NCBI GenBank assembly: GCA_019456195.1
Contig: VRUK01000035.1
Span: forward strand, 1-48,655
Length of the DNA: 48,655 nucleotides
Source: Planctomycetota bacterium
GTDB taxonomy: Bacteria; Planctomycetota; Phycisphaerae; Sedimentisphaerales; Anaerobacaceae
Direction of reading: 5' to 3'
Position 1 is the stretch's first letter; each line of letters opens with the position of its first letter. Under the pieces are notes generated by a model. The model saw nothing but the letters and a program-made list of their open reading frames with translations, searched no databases and had not been told where the DNA came from. Made by a program: the position numbers and the translations under genes. Of the stretch, positions 25,573 through 34,228 are shown piece by piece.

Positions 25573-25896
25573 ATGAAACGCTATGGTATGGTAATCAAAG
25601 TAAGGCCGGAGAAACTCGAAGAATATAAAAAACTTCACTCCAGGGTATGGCCTGAAGTTCTGGACATGATAAAAAAGTGCAATATTCGTAATTACTCCAT
25701 TTACCACAGAGACGGATACTTATTCAGCTACTTCGAATATGAAGGGCAGGATTTCCAGGCCGACATGCAAAAAATGGCGGCCGATACGATGACTCAAAAA
25801 TGGTGGGGCGTGTGCAAACCACTTCAAGAACCGCTTGATACGACAGCCGAGGGCCAGTGGTGGGCTGATATGGAAGAAGTGTTCCATTGCGATTGA
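25573..25896 (+). CDS. L-rhamnose/L-fucose mutarotase (RhaM-type)
   Basis: The protein has 107 residues and belongs to the dimeric ferredoxin-fold mutarotase family (DUF718/RhaM). Visible motifs are KRYGMVIKVRPEKLEEYKKLH, VWPEVLDMIKKCNIRNYSIY and the C-terminal WW pairs (KWWGVC, QWWADMEEVFH). The enzyme interconverts alpha and beta anomers of a deoxy-sugar. Rhamnose is the usual substrate, but its position 43 nt after the fucokinase gene suggests L-fucose, to supply the kinase with the right anomer; that is inference. AAAGGA lies before the ATG and the pair is probably one operon. Confidence 0.9.
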   Translation: MKRYGMVIKVRPEKLEEYKKLHSRVWPEVLDMIKKCNIRNYSIYHRDGYLFSYFEYEGQDFQADMQKMAADTMTQKWWGVCKPLQEPLDTTAEGQWWADMEEVFHCD

Positions 25897-26081
25897 AGTA
25901 TCCTCAGTGAGGAATACATCGCATCAGATTATATATTAACGAACAGACCAACCTTTGGCCTTGACTTGATAATACGCCAGTCGTAATATTGATCAGGTTT
26001 GTGAGATGAGGAAATATTGTATTTTGTAGCGAGAGTTATTGGAGTGATTTGGAACTTGTTGAACGGGAAATGGTGGCTACT

Positions 26082-27128
26082 ATGAAAATGAGTAATATTA
26101 GAAAAAATTACATAGTTTTATTGATTCCTGTTATCATCTGCATATTGCTTTTGCAGTTCGGCTGTCAGGAGCAGATTAAGCCGAAGAAAGTTGAAACCTC
26201 AATCCAGAGCGATAAAGCCGGCCCGAAAATTACTTTCGAAAAGTTAGATCACGATTTCGGGCAAATCGGCACAATGTCACAGAAAAAAGTCGCTGAGTTC
26301 AAGTTTACAAACACCGGAGAGGGCTTATTGAAAATCACGGAAGTCGAAAGATGCTGTAACGTTACAACCAAGCTGGATAAGACCGAATATGCACCGGGCG
26401 AAAGCGGGCTTTTGAAAATAGAATATCAATCGAACCAAAAACCAGGCCAGGATAGCAAAACCGTTTACGTCAGAAGCAACGACAAGACAAAACCCGAGCT
26501 TGCTCTGACTATCAATGCCAATGTTGTATCGAAAATTAGTTATTCACCAAAGAGTTTGAGGCTTTTTCTTGAGGAGGAGAATGCCGGCTGTCCGAAGATA
26601 GTGCTCAGCAGTCTCGATAATCAGCCATTTTCGATAACGAGGTTTACATCTACCGGCGAGAGCATAACCACCGATGTTGACAGCTCGGTTGAAGCGACAA
26701 AATTCGTACTTTCACCAAGCGTTGATATGGAGAAGCTGAAGGAGAATCCTAAGGGGCGTATCAGTATTAGTCTGACTCATCCGGAAGAGAGAACGGTTGC
26801 AATTCTCTTTGACATGGTACCTAAATTTTCAATCAGCCCGTCGTCGTTTTTTATTGTTAACGCAGTACCGCAAAAGCCGATACTCAGAAAAGTATCCGTT
26901 CTTAACAATTATGGCGGTGCTTTTGAGATTGAATCGTTTTCGTCGCAGAATAACACTGTCAAAATTCTCGGGCAGGAGACAATCAGCAGCGGTTATCAAC
27001 TCGATGTGGAAATAACACCGCCGCCTTCCGAGGGTAAAATTATGTTCTCGGAAGCACTTATGATAAAGATAAAAGGCGGTGATGAGTTAGTAGTTATCTG
27101 TCGGGGTTTCTATTCAAACAGGGGCTAA
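26082..27128 (+). CDS. DUF1573 lipoprotein
   Basis: The protein has 348 residues from the ATG at 26082. A lipoprotein signal ends in ILLLQFGC (Cys about residue 28). Residues ~45-150 are a DUF1573 immunoglobulin-like domain (FEKLDHDFGQIG, AEFKFTNTGEGLLKITEVERCCNVTT, YAPGESGLLKIEY). A second, less clear beta domain lies at the C-terminus. DUF1573 proteins are common, poorly characterised envelope proteins of Planctomycetota and Bacteroidota. An in-frame TTG at 26049 with GGAG 4 nt upstream is an alternative start, but it would give an unusually long n-region. Confidence 0.85.
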   Translation: MKMSNIRKNYIVLLIPVIICILLLQFGCQEQIKPKKVETSIQSDKAGPKITFEKLDHDFGQIGTMSQKKVAEFKFTNTGEGLLKITEVERCCNVTTKLDKTEYAPGESGLLKIEYQSNQKPGQDSKTVYVRSNDKTKPELALTINANVVSKISYSPKSLRLFLEEENAGCPKIVLSSLDNQPFSITRFTSTGESITTDVDSSVEATKFVLSPSVDMEKLKENPKGRISISLTHPEERTVAILFDMVPKFSISPSSFFIVNAVPQKPILRKVSVLNNYGGAFEIESFSSQNNTVKILGQETISSGYQLDVEITPPPSEGKIMFSEALMIKIKGGDELVVICRGFYSNRG

Positions 27129-27199
27129 AAAACACAATACAAGGTCAGCTATTGAAATCCGTATTCCGGGTAAATCCACACTTAATGGAGGTGAACACA

Positions 27200-28528
27200 A
27201 TGAAAACAAATCTTTTTTTATCGCTTGTTATTGTTGTCGGCGCAGGCAGTTTTGTATATGCCGGAGATACTCGAAAAGATTTTTCGCCTCAGCCAGGTGA
27301 GCGGCAACTGCCCAAAGCTATGCACTCAGCAATGAAAGAATTGCCTTACATAGCCGTAGGGAAAGACAACGCTCACTTAAAAGGCAATGATAACAGGGTG
27401 TTACAGGCAGCGGTAGATTATATTGCCGGTCTCGGAGGCGGCGTAGTTGAAATCAACGAGGGGCAGTATGTGATGTATGATTCCCTGCATCTGCGCTCCA
27501 ATGTAACAGTCAGGGGCAAAAAGGGCAAAACCATCTTGCGTAAGGCCAGGGGGGTTGTATCCGCTCTGGCAATTGATGGCGACTTTGGCGAGCAGCAAAT
27601 CACACTGAAAGATCCAACGGGCTTCGAAGTTGGGTATGGTGTTGCGATTTGGGATGACAGGTCGGGAGGATTTCACACTACTGTTGCTCGTATTACAGGT
27701 CGAAACAATAATACTTTTTCATTCGACAAGCCTCTGATGGCGGATTGCATGCTAAGTAACAAAGCCAAAGCAGCAACAGTTTTTCCGATAGTGAGCGGCT
27801 ATCACATAGAAGGTGCGAGAATTGAAAATCTTGTAATTGACGGCAATAAAGACTCAAACGTTCACCTGAACGGCTGCCGAGGCGCAGGGATTTTTCTATA
27901 TCGAGCTTTTGGGACGGTCATCAAGGACTGTGTGGTTAAAAACTATAACGGGGACGGAATCAGTTTCCAGCAATCTAATGATGTTACCGTAGCCGGCTGT
28001 GTTTGTGAGAATAATAACTATCTTGGCTTACATCCGGGCAGTGGGTCGCAGCGTCCGCACATCAGCAATTGTGTAGCACGCGGTAACGGAACTGACGGTC
28101 TGTTTTTGTGCTGGCGTGTTCGGCACGGATTATTCGAAGATAATATTCTCGAAGGTAACGGCCAATTCGGCATTTCCATCGGGCACAAAGATTCGGACAA
28201 TCTTATTCGTCGCAACGTTGTACGTTCGAACAGCCGAGACGGTATCTTTTTCAGAAATGAAACGCTGGGAATGGCCGCCCATCGAAATCGCCTCGAAGAA
28301 AATGTCATCGAGAACAATGGTACACAGGGACAAGCAGCGGGTATTCGTATTAGAGGGCAGACCAACAATCTGGTCTTCAAAAACAATATTATTCGTGATA
28401 CACGGGAAGATAAGCTGCAAAGTCAAACCGTCGGTATTCGTATCGAAGAGCAAGTCGGGCAGGTAATTCTCGAAGGCAATAAGATAAAGGCCAAAACAGC
28501 GGTTGAGGACAGACGAGTTTCAAAATAA
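27200..28528 (+). CDS. Secreted right-handed beta-helix protein (pectate-lyase-like)
   Basis: The protein has 442 residues with a signal peptide (1-22, ending VYAG). Residues ~60-130 resemble the pectate_lyase_3 entry module (LQAAVDYIAGLGGGVVEINEG, SNVTVRGKKGKTIL). Residues ~205-430 are parallel beta-helix coils rich in Asn ladders: IKDCVVKNYNGDGISFQQSNDV, LFEDNILEGNGQFGISIG and LEENVIENNGTQGQAAGIRI. Such proteins are polysaccharide lyases, epimerases or binding proteins. No catalytic Asp/Lys/Arg set can be identified safely. GGAGGTG 6 nt upstream supports the start at 27200 over the longer frame. Confidence 0.85.
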   Translation: MKTNLFLSLVIVVGAGSFVYAGDTRKDFSPQPGERQLPKAMHSAMKELPYIAVGKDNAHLKGNDNRVLQAAVDYIAGLGGGVVEINEGQYVMYDSLHLRSNVTVRGKKGKTILRKARGVVSALAIDGDFGEQQITLKDPTGFEVGYGVAIWDDRSGGFHTTVARITGRNNNTFSFDKPLMADCMLSNKAKAATVFPIVSGYHIEGARIENLVIDGNKDSNVHLNGCRGAGIFLYRAFGTVIKDCVVKNYNGDGISFQQSNDVTVAGCVCENNNYLGLHPGSGSQRPHISNCVARGNGTDGLFLCWRVRHGLFEDNILEGNGQFGISIGHKDSDNLIRRNVVRSNSRDGIFFRNETLGMAAHRNRLEENVIENNGTQGQAAGIRIRGQTNNLVFKNNIIRDTREDKLQSQTVGIRIEEQVGQVILEGNKIKAKTAVEDRRVSK

Positions 28529-28681
28529 AAACAGAGCCTGATTTTACCTCCCAGAAGCAGGATACTTTAGTTTTTACACAAATGCTGTCTTAGTTAAAAG
28601 CCCGTGGGAATTTGTTCATTAACCATCTGAGAGTGGGGGGGTATTATTTTTTGTGACTGAACCTGTACTTATTGCCAATCG

Positions 28682-28749
28682 TATAATATTACAGAGGGTG
28701 GGACGATGCGGGCCGGGCTGTATTCACCCTCCTCTCGGCCCGCTTTTTT
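28682..28749 (+). ncRNA. Putative ~55-nt small RNA with CU-rich loop and possible pseudoknot
   Basis: A -10-like TATAAT (28682-28687) is followed by a 55-nt unit that ends in a terminator: GCGGGCCG (28708-28715) with CGGCCCGC (28736-28743) and TTTTTT. The 20-nt loop contains CACCCTCCTCT. GAGGGTG (28694-28700) at the predicted 5' end is an exact complement of CACCCTC in that loop (28725-28731), allowing an H-type pseudoknot. No -35 element is clear. The rest of 28529-29276 (748 nt) holds no gene I can support; GGAGG at 28996 has no start codon after it. Confidence 0.5.
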
Positions 28750-29276
28750 ATATCTGCCTGCCTAATTGATCTTCCACCTTATTTCTCGGTGTGGAAAAGA
28801 TAAACACGAAGATCATAGATATGATTAAAACAAACGCCTCGGCGAGACAACCATTCTGATCTCTTTATTATTATGGGTGCATTTTTTTCTCCCCCCGGAA
28901 AACACCCTATATTAAGAGATTTTTTAATTACTTCTCTGATCTAATTAAAGTATAAGAAATGTTTGGTACGAATGCTAATGAACTGAGCTAATTAAGGAGG
29001 AAAATAGGCTTAATATTTTGTAGCCCAATAAAGATAATTCTCAGCCTGATTCTTTGGCTTTAATTGCTCGTCAAATTTGGCAATTGGAATTTTATATGCT
29101 ATATCTGAAAAACAGGAAGAATTTTATATTAGCAGCCAAATCATATATATATTTACCAACAACATTCAGTTAAACTCGTTTGTCTTGATCACAAATATTT
29201 GCTACAGTTTAGTTAGAGGGAATTAAAGCTGTTGAAATTCTCTCAACAATGAGGCCTATTTTCGGAGGGGAGGAAA

Positions 29277-30656
29277 ATGGTACTCATAAAAAAATTTCTT
29301 CAAAATCGCCGTGGCGCAGTCCTGATCATATCTATGATCTTCGTACTTATCTTTTCCGCATTGGCAGTTTCGATGGCAACTATGTCCGGCATGAACGTCC
29401 AGCTTGCCTCTAATCAGCGCAAGCTCAATTCAACTCTATCTGCCGCTCATTCCGGCTTGGAAGCAATGCGATACTGGATGGATCGTATCACAATACCAGA
29501 CTCGACACTTCCATCCGACTATCTGAGTACAGTATTCAGCAGCTTCCAAAATGATCTGGCCGCTAACAGCATCACAAACATAAGCGCAAGTTACAGCAGT
29601 TCAACAATAACTATTCCACCGGTCATACTGGCCTCAGTTTACAATATAAATTTTGAAGCTACCATCGAACAACTTAATAATAATACGCTGCAAATGGACG
29701 TCACCGGCATGAGTAACCAAATAACGCGCACAATAAGAGTGAATTATAATATCGCACCGAAGAAACATCCTATTTTCGATTATGGAATTGCAACTAAAGG
29801 GCCTCTGCATCTGCAGGGTAGTACCGGCGTCAATGGCCTTAATAATAGTATAGAAGCAAATATATATATCGAAAGCACGAACAACAACGATGCACTTTCA
29901 TTGCAGGGTAGTTCCACGATAGCCGGTGATGTCAGCATCTCCAATCAATTTGCCAATCCAAGTGTCAGTAATTCAAGTTCCATAGGCGGCGAAACCGGGC
30001 AGAACGCCATCGATAACCATGTTACCGTCGGCGCGGCCTCTACAGATTTCCCCATTCCGGACCCAACAGCTTTTGAGCATTACGTTGTTAATATTTTTGA
30101 TCCGGCGACCGACACGACCACCGACATGACACTTGAAAATATTAGAATCCCAGCTGGTACAAATCCTCATTTCTCGGGTCATGTAACCCTCAAAGGAATT
30201 GTATTTATCGAAACCCCCAATATTGTCACATTCACAGGTAACACCGACATCATAGGCATCGTTATAGGTGACGGTGACCTGGCCTATCCCTCTGTAGACA
30301 ATCAACTTATATTCATAGGAAATGTTAACAGCAGCAGCGTATCTCAACTCGATGCTACATTTGGTAATATCAGACAGGAAACGGGGACATTCTTACTGGC
30401 TCCCGGATTTGACGCTTCCTTCGGGGGAAGTTTCAATACTATTAACGGCGTCATTGCCGCCAGCGGGATCGAATTTTTCGGAAATGCCGGCGGAACAGTC
30501 AAAGGATCAGTAATCAACTACGGATATGACCCAATGACCTTAGTCGGCAGTGTTGATTTAGTCTTTAATTTAGGAATAACGGAAAATCCCGCAGGCTTCG
30601 CGACCTATATGGTTCTTGAGTTTCAACCCGAAACCTACTCGGAACCGGTTCCGTAA
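29277..30656 (+). CDS. PilX-like type IV pilus minor component
   Basis: The protein has 459 residues. NRRGAVLIISMIFVLIFSALAVSMATMSGMNVQLASNQR (residues ~10-48) is the hydrophobic PilX_N-type start with its GAVLI and A-N-Q-R features. After that come a helical segment (to about 110) and a long beta-rich extracellular part with Gly/Asn-rich repeats (LQGSTGVNGLNN, LQGSSTIAGDVS), typical of planctomycete PilX relatives. PilX proteins sit at pilus tips and help assembly or aggregation. GGAGGGGAGG lies just before the ATG. The last codons form the palindrome CGGAACCGGTTCCG (30640-30653), 9 nt before the convergent gene. Confidence 0.78.
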   Translation: MVLIKKFLQNRRGAVLIISMIFVLIFSALAVSMATMSGMNVQLASNQRKLNSTLSAAHSGLEAMRYWMDRITIPDSTLPSDYLSTVFSSFQNDLAANSITNISASYSSSTITIPPVILASVYNINFEATIEQLNNNTLQMDVTGMSNQITRTIRVNYNIAPKKHPIFDYGIATKGPLHLQGSTGVNGLNNSIEANIYIESTNNNDALSLQGSSTIAGDVSISNQFANPSVSNSSSIGGETGQNAIDNHVTVGAASTDFPIPDPTAFEHYVVNIFDPATDTTTDMTLENIRIPAGTNPHFSGHVTLKGIVFIETPNIVTFTGNTDIIGIVIGDGDLAYPSVDNQLIFIGNVNSSSVSQLDATFGNIRQETGTFLLAPGFDASFGGSFNTINGVIAASGIEFFGNAGGTVKGSVINYGYDPMTLVGSVDLVFNLGITENPAGFATYMVLEFQPETYSEPVP

Positions 30657-30665
30657 TCGGTAATG

Positions 30666-31661
30666 TCAGCGGGCCTTTGGAAAGGTTGGTGAAATTCTCT
30701 TGAACTCAATTGAGTCTTTTACTCTGGCTCTGTCACCCCAGTACTTATATCCTGCAAAATGAGAATTATTAATCACTTCGTCATTTCGGATGTGATTAAG
30801 ATACATGTAAACCGGCCTCATCCTGCTAAATGCCCTGTCTCGTAATATGAAGTTTTTCACATCGCCACAGCTCGGATCAAAAGGGACCCATCCATAGTCC
30901 TGCAGAAAGACCTCGACCCAATTATGTTTCGGTGAAATATCATCAAATCGCAACGTATAGCCTGCAGCGAATCTGGCAGGGATGTTTTTTGCCCTGCAAA
31001 GAGCAACGAATAAATCAGAGTACTCTGTACAGTCACCTTTTTTCAATTGCAGGGCTTTGACGGCACCCCAGTCTTTGTCCTTGTGTGTCGTGTACTCCAT
31101 ATTATCAATAACATAGTTGTATATATTTTTCACTATATCTCTTTGTGTTTGACCATCTATGCTCTCGGCAATTTGTTGTATCTCGGCATGGTCTTTTTCT
31201 ATGTATTTTTCATGTTTTAAGAAGTCCTTTAATCCAGTGTCTTCGTAACGGTTTTTTCCGTCTTGTTCTCTCGCAGTGAGCAGGTCATATCTGAACAATT
31301 CGGCTTTGATATTTATTTCCACTTTCTCTTGCCTGTCAGGCTTGGTAAAGACAAATTCCGCATAGCGATTTCCATTTTTATTGAAAATCCTCGTTGGTTT
31401 CGGAGAGTACTTTATGCCTAAAATATTCTGCCTTCCAGGTATCGTCTCCGGCAGTATGACAACAAAACTTATCCTGAAAGTTTCTCTATGCACGGAGAAA
31501 TCATAAGATAAGTTCAACTCCACCATATTACGTTGGGCCGTAATGTTCTGCGGCCTATGCTGGTGTTCTCTTCTTTGCCTAAACATAGATCGAGCGCTTA
31601 CGTCTTCGAGAGATATCGAAACAATCAGCAGCAACACTAAAGATAATTTTCTCAACTCCAT
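30666..31661 (-). CDS. Secreted transglutaminase-like cysteine protease-fold protein
   Basis: The protein has 331 residues from the ATG at 31661 (MELRKLS); a TTG 7 codons upstream is the alternative. A signal peptide covers residues 1-23. The C-terminal half is a transglutaminase-like core: GDCTEYSDLFVALCRAKNIPARFAAGYTL holds the nucleophile Cys, KHNWVEVFL the His and WVPFDPSCGD the Asp. The N-terminal ~120 residues form the beta-rich domain that often precedes it. Bacterial members act as proteases or amidases on envelope peptides; the substrate is unknown. It is convergent with the PilX-like gene. Confidence 0.88.
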   Translation of the reverse strand: MELRKLSLVLLLIVSISLEDVSARSMFRQRREHQHRPQNITAQRNMVELNLSYDFSVHRETFRISFVVILPETIPGRQNILGIKYSPKPTRIFNKNGNRYAEFVFTKPDRQEKVEINIKAELFRYDLLTAREQDGKNRYEDTGLKDFLKHEKYIEKDHAEIQQIAESIDGQTQRDIVKNIYNYVIDNMEYTTHKDKDWGAVKALQLKKGDCTEYSDLFVALCRAKNIPARFAAGYTLRFDDISPKHNWVEVFLQDYGWVPFDPSCGDVKNFILRDRAFSRMRPVYMYLNHIRNDEVINNSHFAGYKYWGDRARVKDSIEFKRISPTFPKAR

Positions 31662-32144
31662 TGAGTTTTTCCAAAAGAACAATCAGCATCAATTAACTGA
31701 GAAACTATATAAATTTCTATACGACATTTTTAGTCGAGAAGTTCATATCCATCAATCAATAACCACATATAACGACTTGACAACTCGGCACTGTGAAGCT
31801 ATGCCGGAGCAGCCCTGCCATTCAATGTCGGGGCGATTATATACTGGAGAGTTGAAAAGTGCATTAAAATCCAACTAAACTATTTATTTAAGCCGGTAAA
31901 GACAACGATTAAATTCTTCGTCCCATAAGCAGCAGAATCCCTATTCAAACAGTCTTTTGCACGCTAAGAAGTCACCCAAAACAGGTACGCGGATATGTAA
32001 CCGAAACCTGTTCAGATTCCGCTTCAACGCGGAGATTCACAATTCTTTGATTTGAGAAGGAAAGTACCTGCCTGTTTGGGTCGATATGATTAGATTGAGC
32101 AACCCGTCGAATTTCAAACATGGGATTGGTTGGAGTTTTATTGA
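31662..32144. other. 483-nt gene-free stretch between divergent genes
   Basis: The region separates the transglutaminase (minus) from the GH130 pair (plus) and should hold two promoters. I see no convincing -35/-10 pair, no ORF with a ribosome binding site and no strong hairpin. GGAG at 32132-32135 is the ribosome binding site of the next gene. Confidence 0.4.
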
Positions 32145-33101
32145 ATGATTTTTAGCAGCGATAGCCTACTGACAAAACGATGCGGTCGAGACATAGTGCA
32201 CAGATGGGAGCAAAATCCTCTTATCGGCATTAATGACCTGGATTTCAATTGCGCCGACATACACAATGCCGGGGTGGTTTATTTCCAGGGTAAAGTTCTC
32301 CTTCTGGTAACCATCGAATATCTAACTGGTCACCAGGGTATCCATCTGGCCCGGCCAACTTCTGACGGGAATTACAAAGTGGAGAGTAAACCTTTTTTGA
32401 ATCAGTCCGCCGAGCATAAGTACAGGCGTCATGAATCGAGAGGTGTTCTGGACGGGCGAGTAACATTTCTCGATGGTGTCTATTACATCCTTTACAACGC
32501 ATTCGGTAACTACGGTTACAGACTCGCACTTGCAAGAACGGAAGATTTCGAGACTGTCGAGCATATTGGATTAATATCGGAGCCGGACACAAAGGCCGGG
32601 GTGCTATTTCCTGCTAAGATAAAAGGACGATACGCCAGACTGGAAAGGCCCAGCGACGGCAGTATATGGATAACCTACAGCGACGACCTTTTACACTGGG
32701 GCGGCTCAGAACTGGTCATTTCTCCGAGAGGTGGTTTTTGGGACGAGAGCCGAATTGGAGCAGGAGCAACCCCGATGGAAATCGACCAGGGCTGGCTCGT
32801 ACTCTACTACGGAGTTAAGGACACTTCAGCGGGTCCCATCTACCGGACCGGGGCTGTTATCCTCGACAGGCAAGAGCCAACGGAAATCATAGGAAGGACT
32901 AACATCCCAATCCTATCACCACGAGAGAACTACGAAAGAATCGGTGACATACCAAACCTTGTCTTTCCAACCGGTGCTCTTGCCGATAATGACGGCAATT
33001 TGAAAATCTTCTATGGTGCAGCAAACAGTTGCATTTGCGTCGGGACAACAACAATTGAGAAAATCGTGGAAAATTGTTTAGAAAGCGAAGTGGAGTATTA
33101 A
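32145..33101 (+). CDS. GH130 family glycoside phosphorylase-like protein, divergent copy
   Basis: The protein has 318 residues and spans a GH130 five-bladed propeller. RWEQNPLIGIND, VYYILYNAFGNYG, LISEPDTKAGVLFP, GRYARLERP, LHWGGSE and FWDESRIGAGATP match the family. GH130 enzymes phosphorolyse beta-mannosides using a single catalytic Asp in an E-D-P-R motif. Here the motif is L-D-G-R: the Asp remains, but Glu and Pro are lost, and DRP has become ERP. Substrate range or activity may differ from the partner. No signal peptide, so cytoplasmic. Its stop codon abuts the ATG of the second copy. Confidence 0.85.
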   Translation: MIFSSDSLLTKRCGRDIVHRWEQNPLIGINDLDFNCADIHNAGVVYFQGKVLLLVTIEYLTGHQGIHLARPTSDGNYKVESKPFLNQSAEHKYRRHESRGVLDGRVTFLDGVYYILYNAFGNYGYRLALARTEDFETVEHIGLISEPDTKAGVLFPAKIKGRYARLERPSDGSIWITYSDDLLHWGGSELVISPRGGFWDESRIGAGATPMEIDQGWLVLYYGVKDTSAGPIYRTGAVILDRQEPTEIIGRTNIPILSPRENYERIGDIPNLVFPTGALADNDGNLKIFYGAANSCICVGTTTIEKIVENCLESEVEY

Positions 33102-34031
33102 ATGAAAAAGACCAGGTGTCCGGCAAGTGATCTTTTACAGCGATGGGAGGGCAATCCAGCGATCACTATGGAAGACATTCCATTTCGTGCCAATACGGTA
33201 TTCAATGGTGCTCCCATCGTGACTGAAGACGGAGTTTATCTTCTGCTTCGGATTGAAGGTCAGCACGGCTATTCATTTTTCGCTTTAGCACGGAGCACAG
33301 ACGGTCTTAATTTCTCTATCGATAAAAAACCCGTAATGCTGCCCGCCAAAGAGGGGCCTTTCGCCCTGTACGAGACAAAGGGAATCGAAGACCCGAGGGT
33401 GACCATTCTTGAAGATACCTGCTACGTTGTCTATACGGCCGTTGGAAACCGCGGGCCGCGCATCGCTTTAGCTAAAACAACCGACTACGTTAACTATGAA
33501 CGTATAGCACTGATTTCCGAACCGGGCAACAAGGACGGATTACTCTTTCCAAGAAAAATAAGGGGAAGATACGCAAGATTCGACAGGCCAATCGGCTTCG
33601 GCAAAGGATGCATCTGGGTCTCCTATTCACCCGATCTTGTAAACTGGGGAGGCTCAGAAGAGGTAATCAAACCTCACGAAGGTTTCTGGGACGAATTCAG
33701 AGTCGGTGCTTCGGTTACCCCGATAGAAACGGACGAGGGCTGGCTTGAGATTTATCACGGTGTAAAAATGACATCCGCCGGCCCGATTTACAGAATCGGC
33801 GCAGTCCTTCTTGACCTGGATTACCCATCAAAAGTCATAAAACGCACCAGTCAACCAATCCTTTCACCGAGAGAAGATTATGAGCGTATAGGAGATATCG
33901 GCAACGTCTGTTTCGCATGCGGTGCAGTCATGGCCGACGACGGTGAAATGAAAATCTACTACGGCGCAGCAGACACTTCAATCTGCGTGGCCACATGCAC
34001 ACTCGATCAAATCCTAACAGAAGCATTCTAA
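33102..34031 (+). CDS. GH130 family beta-mannoside phosphorylase
   Basis: The protein has 309 residues with all family signatures: RWEGNPAITMEDI, the catalytic GIEDPRVT (Asp ~100), VYTAVGNRGPRIALAKT, LLFPRKIRGRYARFDRP, VNWGGSEEVI and FWDEFRVGASVTP. It should split mannosyl-linked disaccharides or oligosaccharides with phosphate, releasing a mannose-1-phosphate that can feed GDP-mannose or glycolysis. The exact linkage cannot be told. It follows the divergent copy with no gap (GTGGAG ribosome binding site inside that gene), so the two are co-translated. Both are cytoplasmic, so the sugars must be imported as oligosaccharides. Confidence 0.92.
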   Translation: MKKTRCPASDLLQRWEGNPAITMEDIPFRANTVFNGAPIVTEDGVYLLLRIEGQHGYSFFALARSTDGLNFSIDKKPVMLPAKEGPFALYETKGIEDPRVTILEDTCYVVYTAVGNRGPRIALAKTTDYVNYERIALISEPGNKDGLLFPRKIRGRYARFDRPIGFGKGCIWVSYSPDLVNWGGSEEVIKPHEGFWDEFRVGASVTPIETDEGWLEIYHGVKMTSAGPIYRIGAVLLDLDYPSKVIKRTSQPILSPREDYERIGDIGNVCFACGAVMADDGEMKIYYGAADTSICVATCTLDQILTEAF

Positions 34032-34160
34032 CATTAGCTAACAGTACATCACAAGCTTTGATATCTCCGGCAGTTTGTTTCGGGCTTTTCCGGAAAAATT
34101 CTGTTTGAAGACATCGACGATTTTTAAAAAAATAGCTCGCAGTAAAACGCCCTGGGGTGT

Positions 34161-34190
34161 TATAATTAACGTAGGTAAGCATTTCTGCCA
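34161..34190 (+). promoter_or_regulatory. Promoter/5' leader block of the prepilin at 34229
   Basis: GTTATAATTA (34159-34168) followed by GTAAGCAT (34175-34182) matches the blocks at 35728-35752 and 45915-45939 (minus). The TATAAT (34161-34166) is exact; no good -35 is visible here. Confidence 0.5.
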
Positions 34191-34228
34191 AACTCTTTAT
34201 ATCTCTTTGAGAGAGAAGGGTAGATGTC

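Noticed and set aside
30640..30653. Palindrome CGGAACCGGTTCCG at the end of the PilX-like gene as a bidirectional terminator
   Set aside because: It has no loop of workable size and no T-run on either side.
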